Assembly: GCA_028716025.1 (NCBI GenBank)
Contig: JAQUQP010000082.1
Span: forward strand, 1 to 8,201
DNA: 8,201 bases
Source of the DNA: a bacterium
GTDB lineage: Bacteria > UBA6262
Reading direction: 5' to 3'
The notes under the pieces are model-generated. The model was not told where the DNA came from. It ran no database searches and saw nothing but the letters and a program-made list of their open reading frames with translations. Shown piece after piece: positions 1 through 6,327 of the stretch. The position numbers and the translations under genes were made by a program. Position 1 is the stretch's first letter. Every line of letters starts with the position of its first letter.

Positions 1-1
1 T

Positions 2-166
2 AACCAAATGATGGCGATACGCGCGGGGTATAAGTTCGGTTACGACGTTGATTCCTTTACAGCTGGGTTTGGCGTGATGATCAGACGCTATAGCTTGGAT
101 TACGCTTTTGCCCCCAAAGGAGATCTCGGCGATAACCATAGGATTTCAGTGGGAATAAGATTTTAA
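2..166 (+). CDS. C-terminus of a PorV/PorQ-like β-barrel outer-membrane protein (partial)
   Basis: Only the last 54 residues are in the window; the 5' end lies off the left edge. The visible part alternates polar and hydrophobic residues in strand-like blocks (ALA/Ile-Arg-Ala-Gly-Tyr-Lys, then Thr-Ala-Gly-Phe-Gly, then Leu-Asp-Tyr-Ala-Phe). It ends with a Gly-Asp-Leu-Gly-Asp-Asn-His-Arg-Ile-Ser segment and a final strand finishing Gly-Ile-Arg-Phe. This closing pattern, with His-Arg-Ile-Ser just before the last strand and a terminal Phe, is typical of the PorV/PorQ (UPF0164) family, and a terminal aromatic residue is the usual recognition signal for the β-barrel assembly machinery. The barrel would sit in the outer membrane; a link to type IX secretion is known for PorV of Bacteroidetes, but many homologues in candidate phyla have no proven role. 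A strong terminator follows, so it belongs to a different transcription unit from the peptidase genes downstream. Family assignment from such a short piece is moderately secure. Confidence 0.6.
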   Translation, partial: NQMMAIRAGYKFGYDVDSFTAGFGVMIRRYSLDYAFAPKGDLGDNHRISVGIRF

Positions 167-206
167 CGATCATTAAATAACTGCCCCCTAGATACTATCA
201 ACCAGA

Positions 207-230
207 CACGGGATTTTTCTCGTGCTTTTT
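207..230 (+). terminator. Rho-independent terminator after the outer-membrane protein gene
   Basis: Bases 207-213 (CACGGGA) pair with 218-224 (TTCTCGTG region) as a 7-bp stem with one G·T wobble and a TTTT loop. A run of T follows at 226-230, with more T-rich sequence to 242. It lies 40 bases after the stop at 164-166 and before the promoter of the next operon, as expected for an intrinsic terminator separating two transcription units. Confidence 0.75.
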
Positions 231-244
231 ATTTGCCTTTTTAC

Positions 245-273
245 TTGATTTTTGAGGTGATAATACCTATAAT
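245..273 (+). promoter_or_regulatory. Sigma-70-like promoter of the M16 peptidase operon
   Basis: TTGATT at 245-250 and a perfect TATAAT at 268-273 are separated by 17 bases, the ideal spacing. It sits just after the terminator of the preceding gene. Transcription would be expected to start about 7-8 bases after the -10 box, at about 280-281, which leaves almost no 5' leader before the ATG at 282. A GAGGTGA sequence at 254-260 looks like a ribosome-binding site but lies inside the promoter spacer and over 20 bases from the start codon, so it probably has no translational role. The call rests on sequence match only. Confidence 0.6.
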
Positions 274-281
274 AATATGAT

Positions 282-1613
282 ATGAAAATTAAAATCATTA
301 GCTCTATTATTATCATTTTTATTTTACTGCCCTCTTCCCTTTTAGCCGATGATCTATTTGCCGGGCTGGAACAGAGGCAATTGGATAATGGCCTAACCGT
401 TTTACTCTTACGGGAGACGACTAAGCCCATTGTCTCAGTACAGGTCTGGTTGAAAGTAGGGGTCTGTAATGAAACTCCCGAAAATAATGGTATATCCCAT
501 TTTATCGAGCATATGCTGTTTAAAGGCACTACTACCAGACCGGTCAATGCCATCCAGCAGGCAGTGGAATCAAAGGGCGGCATGATCAACGGAGCCACTA
601 GTAAGGATTTTACTTATTACTATATCGATTTACCCAGCGCCTATTGGAACGAAGCAGTCACTATCCTGTCAGATATGGTACAGAACGCCAATTTTGACGC
701 CAAGGAATTGGATAAGGAAAGGCTGGTAGTGATCGAAGAGATCCAAAGACAGAATGATGAGCCGCATGCTTTTCTCTGGAACAAGTTCAATGAATCCATC
801 TTCAAGCAATCACCATATCGCTTGCCTACTCTGGGTAGCGCCGACAATATAAGATCTTTCAGCCGGGAAAAGATGTTGCAGTATTACGGCAAAAATTACA
901 AACCGGCGAATATGACTTTGGTAATATCCGGGAACTTTCCTCGGGCGGAAGCGCTCTCCAGAATAAAAGAATTATTCCCCTCATTTAGTAAGGCCAAACC
1001 AGTAGTAAAAAAAACCTCCCCGGTAATAATTGAATCATATGATGATCCTTTCCCGCTAAAGATAGAATTGCCTTTCCAAGTCAACCTGGTATATCACCAG
1101 ATCGGTTTTCTTGGACCAGCCATAGACAGCCAGGATCAATTTGCCTTGGATCTTTTGTCTACCATGCTGGGCATGGGACGCTCCAGCCGTTTATATGAAT
1201 CACTACGTGAGGAAAAACAGCTGGTCTATAACATCAGCAGTAATTTTCTGAGCCAGAGAGGTAATGGCATTTTCGTGATTAACGCTCTTTATCCTCCTAA
1301 CCGGATACCGGAAGTGACCAGCGCCATTATGGCGGAGATCAGCAGGTTCAGTCTGGTAGAAGTATCCGCCGCGGAATTGGACAAGGCTAAACAGATACTG
1401 GTTGCGGATTTTATCATAGACAACCAGACTTTTGCCGATAAAGCCAATACTCTTGGTTATTATGCTACCGTAGCCAATGTTGACCACGCCTTAAAATATC
1501 TTAATGAGATTAAACGCGTATCCGGAGAAGATATATTGAGAGTGGCAAAAAAATATCTAGGTCATAATTTTACTTCAGTATTGCTACTGCCGGAAATGGG
1601 GCAGAATAAATGA
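282..1613 (+). CDS. Secreted M16 family zinc metallopeptidase, catalytic subunit (insulinase/pitrilysin family)
   Basis: A protein of 443 residues, the usual length for a bacterial M16B subunit. Residues 3-21 form a signal peptide core with a plausible cleavage site after Ala22, so the enzyme should act in the periplasm. The inverted zinc motif His73-Phe-Ile-Glu76-His77 is intact, and the distal ligand lies in Val-Val-Ile-Glu-Glu-Ile, at Glu152 or Glu153, about 76 residues later, as the family requires. The C-terminal M16 domain (about 190-430) carries the Arg309/Tyr316 pair with the 7-residue spacing known from insulin-degrading enzyme. Family members cleave peptides and unfolded proteins inside a closed chamber made by two halves. 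The next gene, overlapping by 4 bases, is a non-catalytic paralogue, so a heterodimer is likely; since this subunit has both motifs, a homodimer is also possible. The ATG at 282 is the first in frame after a TAA at 273-275 and has no Shine-Dalgarno sequence. Substrate is unknown. Confidence 0.93.
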   Translation: MKIKIISSIIIIFILLPSSLLADDLFAGLEQRQLDNGLTVLLLRETTKPIVSVQVWLKVGVCNETPENNGISHFIEHMLFKGTTTRPVNAIQQAVESKGGMINGATSKDFTYYYIDLPSAYWNEAVTILSDMVQNANFDAKELDKERLVVIEEIQRQNDEPHAFLWNKFNESIFKQSPYRLPTLGSADNIRSFSREKMLQYYGKNYKPANMTLVISGNFPRAEALSRIKELFPSFSKAKPVVKKTSPVIIESYDDPFPLKIELPFQVNLVYHQIGFLGPAIDSQDQFALDLLSTMLGMGRSSRLYESLREEKQLVYNISSNFLSQRGNGIFVINALYPPNRIPEVTSAIMAEISRFSLVEVSAAELDKAKQILVADFIIDNQTFADKANTLGYYATVANVDHALKYLNEIKRVSGEDILRVAKKYLGHNFTSVLLLPEMGQNK

Positions 1614-2962
1614 ATCCGTTAAATAAACTATTACTTCTATTGTTAATTTTTGTTATCATGCTGTCTTCAATATCTTTATCTTTAGCCTCTGATACCCCGA
1701 CCAAGATAGTCTTTCCCAACGGACTGACCCTTATCCACCTTTATGAACAAAACAGTGAGGTAGTAGCGCTTGACCTATTTATCAAAGCCGGGGCGTTCGT
1801 GGAAGATAAAAACCAGGCCGGGATCGCCAATTTTATCCAACAACTCCTCTATAAAGGCACGTCCACGCGTTCCGCTAAACAAATCGCGTTAGAGTCTGAA
1901 TCGCTTGGCACTTCGATCAACGGCTCCTGTGACGAAGATTACGCGTTGGTCAGCGCAACTGTTTTTACACAATATTTTAAACCTCTCAGCGAAGTATTCT
2001 TTGACTGTGTTTTAAATCCGGCTTTCCCCCAGGAAGAAGTGGAAAAAGAACGGACTAACATCTTAGCGGCCATTCGGACCCGCGAAGATTCTATCTTTAC
2101 GGTAACCTTTGACCTGCTGCAGGAACAGATGTACGGGGAACATCCTTACCATAAGCCCATTATCGGTTACAAGAAAACGATACAAAATATCACCAGGAAA
2201 CAGATTCTTGATTTTTACCAGCGGTATTATCGCCCGGAGAATATGATCTTGGTAATAGTCGGCAATCTTGATCAGAAAAATATTACCAAACAACTAGAGC
2301 AGTTTTTCCCGAATTTGGAAGAAGCATCCCTGTCTGTACAGCCACTGAACGCGGCACCAGCCACACCCCAGCGTTTTGAACTCCAGGAATTTAACAACGA
2401 GACTAAATTTAAACAAGCTTACCTGATGCTGGGTTACCTGGTGCCATCCGTGGTTTCACAGGATTATCCAGTCTTAAAAATAATAGCCACCTTGCTTGGA
2501 GGGGGAATGAATTCCCGGCTCTTTGTTAATTTGCGGGAAAATCAGGGATTGGCTTATGAACTTGATTCTTTTTATCCTTCCAGAGCTTTTACCAGTACGC
2601 TCTGTATTTATCTGGGCTTGAGCGTATTTAATCTGGAACAGGCCCAAGAATCTATCCAGAAAGAAATTAACAGGCTAAAGACCATCCCGGTCCCACCGGA
2701 AGAGTTGAATAGTATTAAAACTTATTTATCGGGCCAATATCTGCTAAACCACCAAACGAACCAAAGTATGGCCTTCTATTTGGGATTTTACGAGTTGCTG
2801 CAAAAAGGGTATGAATACGACAACCAGTATTTAAATGATCTAAAAGCGGTTACTGCCAGTGATATAACGCGAGTTGCGAACGCTTATTTGACTGATAACA
2901 ATCTAACTAAAATCCAACTTATTCCACCACTGGATAAATACTCTGGAGGCACCGGTGATTAA
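1610..2962 (+). CDS. Secreted M16 family paralogue lacking the zinc site (non-catalytic subunit)
   Basis: A protein of 450 residues with the same two-domain M16 architecture as its upstream neighbour. Residues 6-25 are a strongly hydrophobic signal sequence with a likely cleavage after Ala26 (Ser-Leu-Ala). The position of the zinc motif reads Asn74-Phe-Ile-Gln77-Gln78, so both histidines and the glutamate are gone, and the distal Glu-Glu is replaced by Ala-Ala (Ile-Leu-Ala-Ala-Ile). It cannot bind the catalytic zinc in the usual way. The C-terminal domain still has Leu-Arg309-Glu...Leu-Ala-Tyr316, the Arg/Tyr pair that contacts substrate. This is the pattern of the partner subunit in bacterial M16B heterodimers and in mitochondrial processing peptidase-like pairs, where one subunit brings the zinc and the other the Arg/Tyr site. 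The start codon overlaps the upstream stop as ATGA, implying translational coupling and balanced synthesis. The inference of a heterodimer is strong but untested. Confidence 0.92.
   Translation: MNPLNKLLLLLLIFVIMLSSISLSLASDTPTKIVFPNGLTLIHLYEQNSEVVALDLFIKAGAFVEDKNQAGIANFIQQLLYKGTSTRSAKQIALESESLGTSINGSCDEDYALVSATVFTQYFKPLSEVFFDCVLNPAFPQEEVEKERTNILAAIRTREDSIFTVTFDLLQEQMYGEHPYHKPIIGYKKTIQNITRKQILDFYQRYYRPENMILVIVGNLDQKNITKQLEQFFPNLEEASLSVQPLNAAPATPQRFELQEFNNETKFKQAYLMLGYLVPSVVSQDYPVLKIIATLLGGGMNSRLFVNLRENQGLAYELDSFYPSRAFTSTLCIYLGLSVFNLEQAQESIQKEINRLKTIPVPPEELNSIKTYLSGQYLLNHQTNQSMAFYLGFYELLQKGYEYDNQYLNDLKAVTASDITRVANAYLTDNNLTKIQLIPPLDKYSGGTGD
2945..2957 (+). promoter_or_regulatory. Ribosome-binding site and GTG start of the substrate-binding protein
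   Basis: GGAGG at 2945-2949 lies 5 bases before GTG at 2955, entirely inside the last codons of the upstream gene. It decides a non-ATG start that overlaps the upstream stop codon by 8 bases. Confidence 0.8.
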
Positions 2963-4613
2963 AAAGATTCTGGTCATATTTATTTTTATAGTACTGGTTG
3001 GCGGAGCAGTCATTTATTTTTTTAAAGGCCACAAAAGCTTACTGGGTACACCACAATCCATAACTGAAAGCGTACCAGTTTACGGAGATGCCATTATTTA
3101 TGGTTCCATCGGAGAGCCGAGCATCTTAAATCCGATACTGGCTTCGGACAGCTCTTCATTCGATATCATCGACCTGGTTTTTAATGGTCTGGTAAAATAC
3201 GATAAAGACATCAAACTAGTAGGTGACTTGGCTGAGAAATGGGACGTGTCTAAGGACGGCCTGACCATCACCTTCTTTTTGCGTAAGAATGTGAAATGGC
3301 ATGATGGATTTCCCTTCACCAGCGAAGATGTGATCTTTACTTACCAAAAGTTGATCGATCCGGGGATCAAGACAGCTTTCTCCAGTAATTTTCAGTTAGT
3401 TTCCAAGGTAGAAGCCCCAGACCCTTACGTGGTTATTGTTACCTACAAAGAACCTTTTGCTCCGGCTCTTGAATCATGGGGTATGGGAATCCTGCCGAAA
3501 CACATTTTTAGTGAAATGACTGCAGAAGAATTCAACCAAAGTGATTTTAACCGTTTTCCCATCGGGACCGGTCCTTATAAATTCAAAGAATGGCGCACCG
3601 GCCAAAAAGTAGTGTTGGAATCAAATCCTGAGTATTTTGAAGGCCGTCCTTATATTGATAAATATATTTACCAGATCATCCCTGACCAATCAGTCCAACT
3701 TTTGTCGCTTAAAACCCACACTATTGACATGATGAGCCTGACCTCGGACATGTATGTCAAAGAAGCTAATGATCAGGAGTTTGAACAAACTATTAACCGG
3801 TTCCGTTATCCGTCTTTCAGCTATACTTACCTGGCTTACAATCTCAATAATCCACTTTTTAGAAATACCCGCTGGACCAGGCAAGCGCTTAGTTATGCGA
3901 TCAACCGGCAGGAAATCATCGATGGGACATTGCAGTCCATGGGCACAATTTGCACTGGCCCGTTCCCGAATCGTTCCTGGGCCTATAATCCCGCGGTGAA
4001 ACCTTTTGCCTATGATCCTGAGAAAGCCAAGGCCATGTTAGCCAGCGTCGGCTGGAAAGATACCAACGGTGATGGATACCTGGAAAAGGGGGGTAAAATT
4101 TTTGAATTTACTATTCTTACCAACCAGGGCAATAAAGAACGTGAACTGGCCGCGACCATCATCCAGGAACAACTAAAAAAGATCGGAGTTAAAGTAAATG
4201 TCCGAATACTGGAATGGAGTACGCTAATCCACCAGTATATGGATAAAAAGAACTTTGATGCCATACTTTTAGGCTGGAACATGACTCCCGATCCGGATTG
4301 TTTTGATATCTGGTTCTCGGAAAAGACCAGGGAAGGCGAATATAATTTCATTTCTTATAAGAATCCCCAGGTGGATATACTGCTAACCCTGGGAAGAAAA
4401 ACCTTTGACCGGGAAGAGCGCATGAAGATCTATCATAAAGTGCACTTGCTGATAGCCGAAGACCAGCCTTATGCTTTTCTCTATGTGCGTGATTCACTGA
4501 TCGCGGTTGACAAACGTTTTCAGGGGATTAAGGTCGAACCGATCGGCATCGGCTATAATTTCACGAAGTGGTATGTTCCCAAGACGCAGCAGAAATATAC
4601 TCTTCAACAGTAA
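2955..4613 (+). CDS. ABC transporter substrate-binding protein, family 5 (OppA/DppA type), membrane-anchored
   Basis: A protein of 552 residues matching the extracellular solute-binding protein family 5 (PF00496). The N-terminal lobe begins with Gly-Glu-Pro-Ser-Ile-Leu-Asn-Pro, followed by Leu-Ala-Glu-Lys-Trp and the Trp-His-Asp-Gly and Thr-Ser-Glu-Asp-Val blocks; Gly-Thr-Gly-Pro-Tyr and the Ala-Leu-Ser-Tyr-Ala-Ile-Asn-Arg segment are also present. Residues 369-377 (Asp-Thr-Asn-Gly-Asp-Gly-Tyr-Leu-Glu) form the calcium-loop-like stretch common in this family. Members bind oligopeptides, dipeptides, nickel or other solutes and hand them to an ABC permease. Residues 5-23 are a hydrophobic segment without a lipobox cysteine, so it is either a signal anchor or is cleaved near Ala18, unlike the usual lipoprotein form. 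The GTG start is supported by GGAGG at 2945-2949 with 5-base spacing, and the gene overlaps the peptidase paralogue by 8 bases. No permease or ATPase gene is in the window. The operon context favours peptides as ligand, but that is inference. Confidence 0.92.
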   Translation: MIKKILVIFIFIVLVGGAVIYFFKGHKSLLGTPQSITESVPVYGDAIIYGSIGEPSILNPILASDSSSFDIIDLVFNGLVKYDKDIKLVGDLAEKWDVSKDGLTITFFLRKNVKWHDGFPFTSEDVIFTYQKLIDPGIKTAFSSNFQLVSKVEAPDPYVVIVTYKEPFAPALESWGMGILPKHIFSEMTAEEFNQSDFNRFPIGTGPYKFKEWRTGQKVVLESNPEYFEGRPYIDKYIYQIIPDQSVQLLSLKTHTIDMMSLTSDMYVKEANDQEFEQTINRFRYPSFSYTYLAYNLNNPLFRNTRWTRQALSYAINRQEIIDGTLQSMGTICTGPFPNRSWAYNPAVKPFAYDPEKAKAMLASVGWKDTNGDGYLEKGGKIFEFTILTNQGNKERELAATIIQEQLKKIGVKVNVRILEWSTLIHQYMDKKNFDAILLGWNMTPDPDCFDIWFSEKTREGEYNFISYKNPQVDILLTLGRKTFDREERMKIYHKVHLLIAEDQPYAFLYVRDSLIAVDKRFQGIKVEPIGIGYNFTKWYVPKTQQKYTLQQ

Positions 4614-4622
4614 GAATAGATG

Positions 4623-4650
4623 GCGGTTCGCGGATAGCGGACGGCGGTAA
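4623..4650 (+). repeat. Four-copy 7-base tandem repeat, GCGGNNN
   Basis: Four consecutive heptamers, GCGGTTC, GCGGATA, GCGGACG and GCGGTAA, fill most of the 48-base gap between the solute-binding protein gene and the DUF4416 gene. The GCGG core recurs exactly every 7 bases at 4623, 4630, 4637 and 4644. The stretch is much richer in G+C than its surroundings and contains no convincing terminator stem. It could be a degenerate intergenic repeat of the genome, or a binding site for a protein that reads GCGG on one helix face less than a turn apart; neither is shown here. Confidence 0.75.
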
Positions 4651-4661
4651 AGGCAAAAACG

Positions 4662-5201
4662 ATGGGAGAGATCAGGAAAGTAGCAAAAGTAAAATTAATT
4701 GTCGGCATGATCACCGATAATCCAGAGCTTTTTAAAAAAGCGGCTAAACATCTTGAAAAAGTATATGGCCCGATTGATTATACCAGCGATATACTTCCTT
4801 TTGACCAGACCTCATATTATGAAAAAGAGATGGGATTACACTTGCAACGCCAGTTTATTTCATTTAAGAGGCTGATCCTGCCGGACAAATTAACCAACAT
4901 CAAGCGTCAGACTAATGAATTGGAAAATAAGCTAAGTTTTATACGGCGAAACCGCTCCATAAATCTCGATCCAGGATATCTTGAATATGGCAAATTAGTC
5001 CTGGCCACTACCAAGGACCACCAGCATCGCTTATACCTGGGTAAAGGGATTTTCGGAGAAGTGACCCTGCGATACACTAATGGTTCATTTACTCCCTGGG
5101 AATGGACCTATCCAGACTATGCTACGCCAGGATATATTAATATTTTCAATCACATCAGGAAGCTTTACCAGCAACAAGTAAAGATAAGTATAAAAGTATA
5201 A
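4662..5201 (+). CDS. DUF4416 family protein of unknown function
   Basis: A protein of 179 residues, the normal size for DUF4416 (PF14385). It has the family's recognisable blocks: an N-terminal Val-Lys-Leu-Ile-Val-Gly-Met-Ile (10-17), Phe-Asp-Gln-Thr-Ser-Tyr-Tyr followed by Glu-Met-Gly-Leu, Asn101-Leu-Asp-Pro-Gly-Tyr-Leu107, and Leu-Ala-Thr-Thr-Lys-Asp-His (114-120). These are followed by Leu-Gly-Lys-Gly-Ile (126-130), Glu-Val-Thr-Leu-Arg-Tyr (133-138) and Trp-Thr-Tyr-Pro-Asp-Tyr (148-153). There is no signal peptide or membrane segment, so it is cytoplasmic. The density of conserved charged and aromatic residues suggests an enzyme or ligand-binding fold, but no activity is known for the family and I do not assign one. 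The ATG at 4662 has only a weak AAAGG at 4649-4653 ahead of it. A YchF-derived gene follows after 30 A/T-rich bases, so the two are probably co-transcribed. Confidence 0.9.
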   Translation: MGEIRKVAKVKLIVGMITDNPELFKKAAKHLEKVYGPIDYTSDILPFDQTSYYEKEMGLHLQRQFISFKRLILPDKLTNIKRQTNELENKLSFIRRNRSINLDPGYLEYGKLVLATTKDHQHRLYLGKGIFGEVTLRYTNGSFTPWEWTYPDYATPGYINIFNHIRKLYQQQVKISIKV

Positions 5202-5220
5202 ATTATAAAGTAAATATTAT

Positions 5221-5234
5221 AAGGAGTCGTCGTG
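5221..5234 (+). promoter_or_regulatory. Ribosome-binding site and GTG start of the YchF-derived gene
   Basis: A strong AAGGAG at 5221-5226 is followed by 5 bases and GTG at 5232. It fixes the start of a protein that is missing the usual GTPase N-terminal motifs, and so argues that the short form is a real gene and not a fragment. Confidence 0.85.
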
Positions 5235-5921
5235 AAAATTGGATTTGTAGGGTTTGACTTAAAGGAAGGGAAAATAAAATATGAAGATGAACGGTTTAAA
5301 AAGATGGTGGAAAAATTTGAGCCGCAAAAGGAAACTCCGTTCGTTGCCGAATTTGTAAAAGATGAAATGCTTAATGTTGATGCTATCTTGATAAAATATG
5401 AAAAATTGCTGGATCTTTTGATCCAGGACATAGAAAAGATCGAAAGCCGCTTGGCTAAAACCCTGGACGCTAAAGAAAAAGCTTTGTTAATAAAATGCCA
5501 GGAAGCCTTGGAACTGGAACAGCCTTTATGTAATATCCTTTTTGACGCTGAGGAAACTATCATCATGCGCGGCTTGGCTCCGCTCAGCTGGAAACCTACA
5601 TATGTCGCGGCTAAACTTGAAGACATAAATTTATTTGTAAAACAGGTCCTGCATAAAGCCAGGATCCTCTTTTTCTATACTGTTGGTAAAAAAGAAGTTC
5701 ATGCCTGGCCTTTCCAAGAGGGCAGCACGATCGTGGATTGCGCCGGAGAGATCCATACTGATCTAGCCCGCGGCTTCATCCGGGCCGACATCGTCAGTTA
5801 CGATGATTTGATGCAGTGCCATAATCTGCAGGAAGCTAAAACCAAAGGCCTGGTTAAAACAGTAGGGAAAGAATATCTCACCCATGATGGTGATATTATC
5901 GAAATTAAATTTAATGTGTAA
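5232..5921 (+). CDS. YchF-derived protein without nucleotide-binding motifs; retains helical arm and TGS/DUF933 domain
   Basis: A protein of 229 residues; full YchF/OLA1 proteins have about 360. Residues 1-7 (Met-Lys-Ile-Gly-Phe-Val-Gly) resemble the first β-strand of YchF. The sequence then jumps to what corresponds to the later Asp-Glu-Arg...Pro-x-Lys...Glu-Phe-Val region (19-42), so the P-loop Gly-Lys-Ser/Thr, switch I and the Asp-x-x-Gly motif are absent. Residues 46-55 match the strand before the helical insertion, and 56-100 form the charged, coiled-coil-like arm. Pro122-Thr-Tyr-Val-Ala-Ala corresponds to the strand that normally ends in the Asn-x-x-Glu base-recognition motif, here lost; a second segment is missing after it. 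Residues 147-228 are a well kept TGS/DUF933 domain with Gly-Ser-Thr, Ile174-His-Thr-Asp and Arg180-Gly-Phe-Ile-Arg-Ala, ending Ile-Lys-Phe-Asn-Val. YchF binds ribosomes and hydrolyses ATP; this form probably keeps a binding role only. Functional inference is tentative. Confidence 0.85.
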   Translation: MKIGFVGFDLKEGKIKYEDERFKKMVEKFEPQKETPFVAEFVKDEMLNVDAILIKYEKLLDLLIQDIEKIESRLAKTLDAKEKALLIKCQEALELEQPLCNILFDAEETIIMRGLAPLSWKPTYVAAKLEDINLFVKQVLHKARILFFYTVGKKEVHAWPFQEGSTIVDCAGEIHTDLARGFIRADIVSYDDLMQCHNLQEAKTKGLVKTVGKEYLTHDGDIIEIKFNV

Positions 5922-5952
5922 AAATTAGTTAATGGTTTTGAATCGCGGTTTG

Positions 5953-5967
5953 AAGGAGAAAAGTATG
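5953..5967 (+). promoter_or_regulatory. Ribosome-binding site that sets the HIT protein start at 5965
   Basis: AAGGAG at 5953-5958 is 6 bases before ATG at 5965. An earlier in-frame ATG at 5932 has no such site, and the extra 11 residues it would add are not part of the HIT family, whose members start just before the Cys-x-x-Cys motif. Confidence 0.85.
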
Positions 5968-6309
5968 ACTGACTGTTTATTTTGCAAGATCATCGAAAAT
6001 AAAATACCGGCAAAAATCGCTTATGAAGACGACCAAGTCCTAGCTTTCCATGACATCAACCCACAGGCTCCGGTTCATCTCTTAATTGTTCCCAAAAAGC
6101 ATATTGCCTCGGTCAACGATTTACTTGAAGAGAACGTTGCGGTTATCGGCTGTCTTCACTTGATCGCCAAAAAACTAGCCAAAGAATACAAAATCGAAAA
6201 AACCGGGTTCCGTTTGGTCATTAACAATGGAGCCAATGCGGGGCAGGCAGTTGATCACTTGCACTTGCATATATTAGGCGGCAGGAAGCTGCAATGGCCC
6301 CCGGGATGA
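5965..6309 (+). CDS. HIT family (histidine triad, HinT-like) purine nucleotide hydrolase
   Basis: A protein of 114 residues from the ATG at 5965, close to the roughly 115-120 residues of bacterial HinT. It begins with Cys4-Leu-Phe-Cys7, then Pro15-Ala-Lys and the Ala27-Phe-His-Asp-Ile-Asn-Pro block. Next come Val37-His-Leu-Leu-Ile-Val-Pro-Lys-Lys-His46 and Asn87-Asn-Gly...Gly-Gln. The catalytic triad is His98-Leu-His100-Leu-His102 followed by Ile-Leu-Gly-Gly, and the protein ends with the HinT-type Trp-Pro-Pro-Gly tail. His100 would be the nucleophile in the family mechanism, which hydrolyses AMP phosphoramidates such as AMP-lysine and aminoacyl-AMP. Cys4 and Cys7, with two histidines, may bind a structural metal, as in many HIT proteins. 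It is cytoplasmic. It follows the YchF-derived gene by 43 bases with its own ribosome-binding site. In many bacteria a HinT gene lies near yqeY, as it does here. Confidence 0.95.
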   Translation: MTDCLFCKIIENKIPAKIAYEDDQVLAFHDINPQAPVHLLIVPKKHIASVNDLLEENVAVIGCLHLIAKKLAKEYKIEKTGFRLVINNGANAGQAVDHLHLHILGGRKLQWPPG

Positions 6310-6327
6310 AACATCGGATTAGGTATG

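Noticed and set aside
254..260. GAGGTGA as the ribosome-binding site of the first M16 gene
   Set aside because: It is 21 bases from the ATG at 282 and lies between the -35 and -10 boxes, so it would not be in the transcript from that promoter.
3754..3999. 81-codon sense-strand ORF in another frame inside the binding protein gene
   Set aside because: It is fully contained in a well supported gene; the translation has no domain features.
4623..4650. CRISPR-like array
   Set aside because: The unit is only 7 bases, and there are no spacers of 25-40 bases and no cas genes.
5192..5220. A/T-rich stretch with TATAAA and TATTAT words as a promoter for the YchF-derived gene
   Set aside because: Many TATA-like words are expected in such composition, and I saw no matching -35 element at the right distance.
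5165..5626. Long antisense ORF (153 codons) opposite the YchF-derived gene
   Set aside because: It is Ser/Phe/Asn-rich low-complexity translation typical of the complement of a Lys/Glu-rich coding strand, with no family resemblance and no start signal.
5932..5964. Upstream in-frame ATG at 5932 extending the HIT protein by 11 residues
   Set aside because: No ribosome-binding site precedes it, while AAGGAG at 5953-5958 serves the ATG at 5965. The family begins just before the Cys-x-x-Cys motif.
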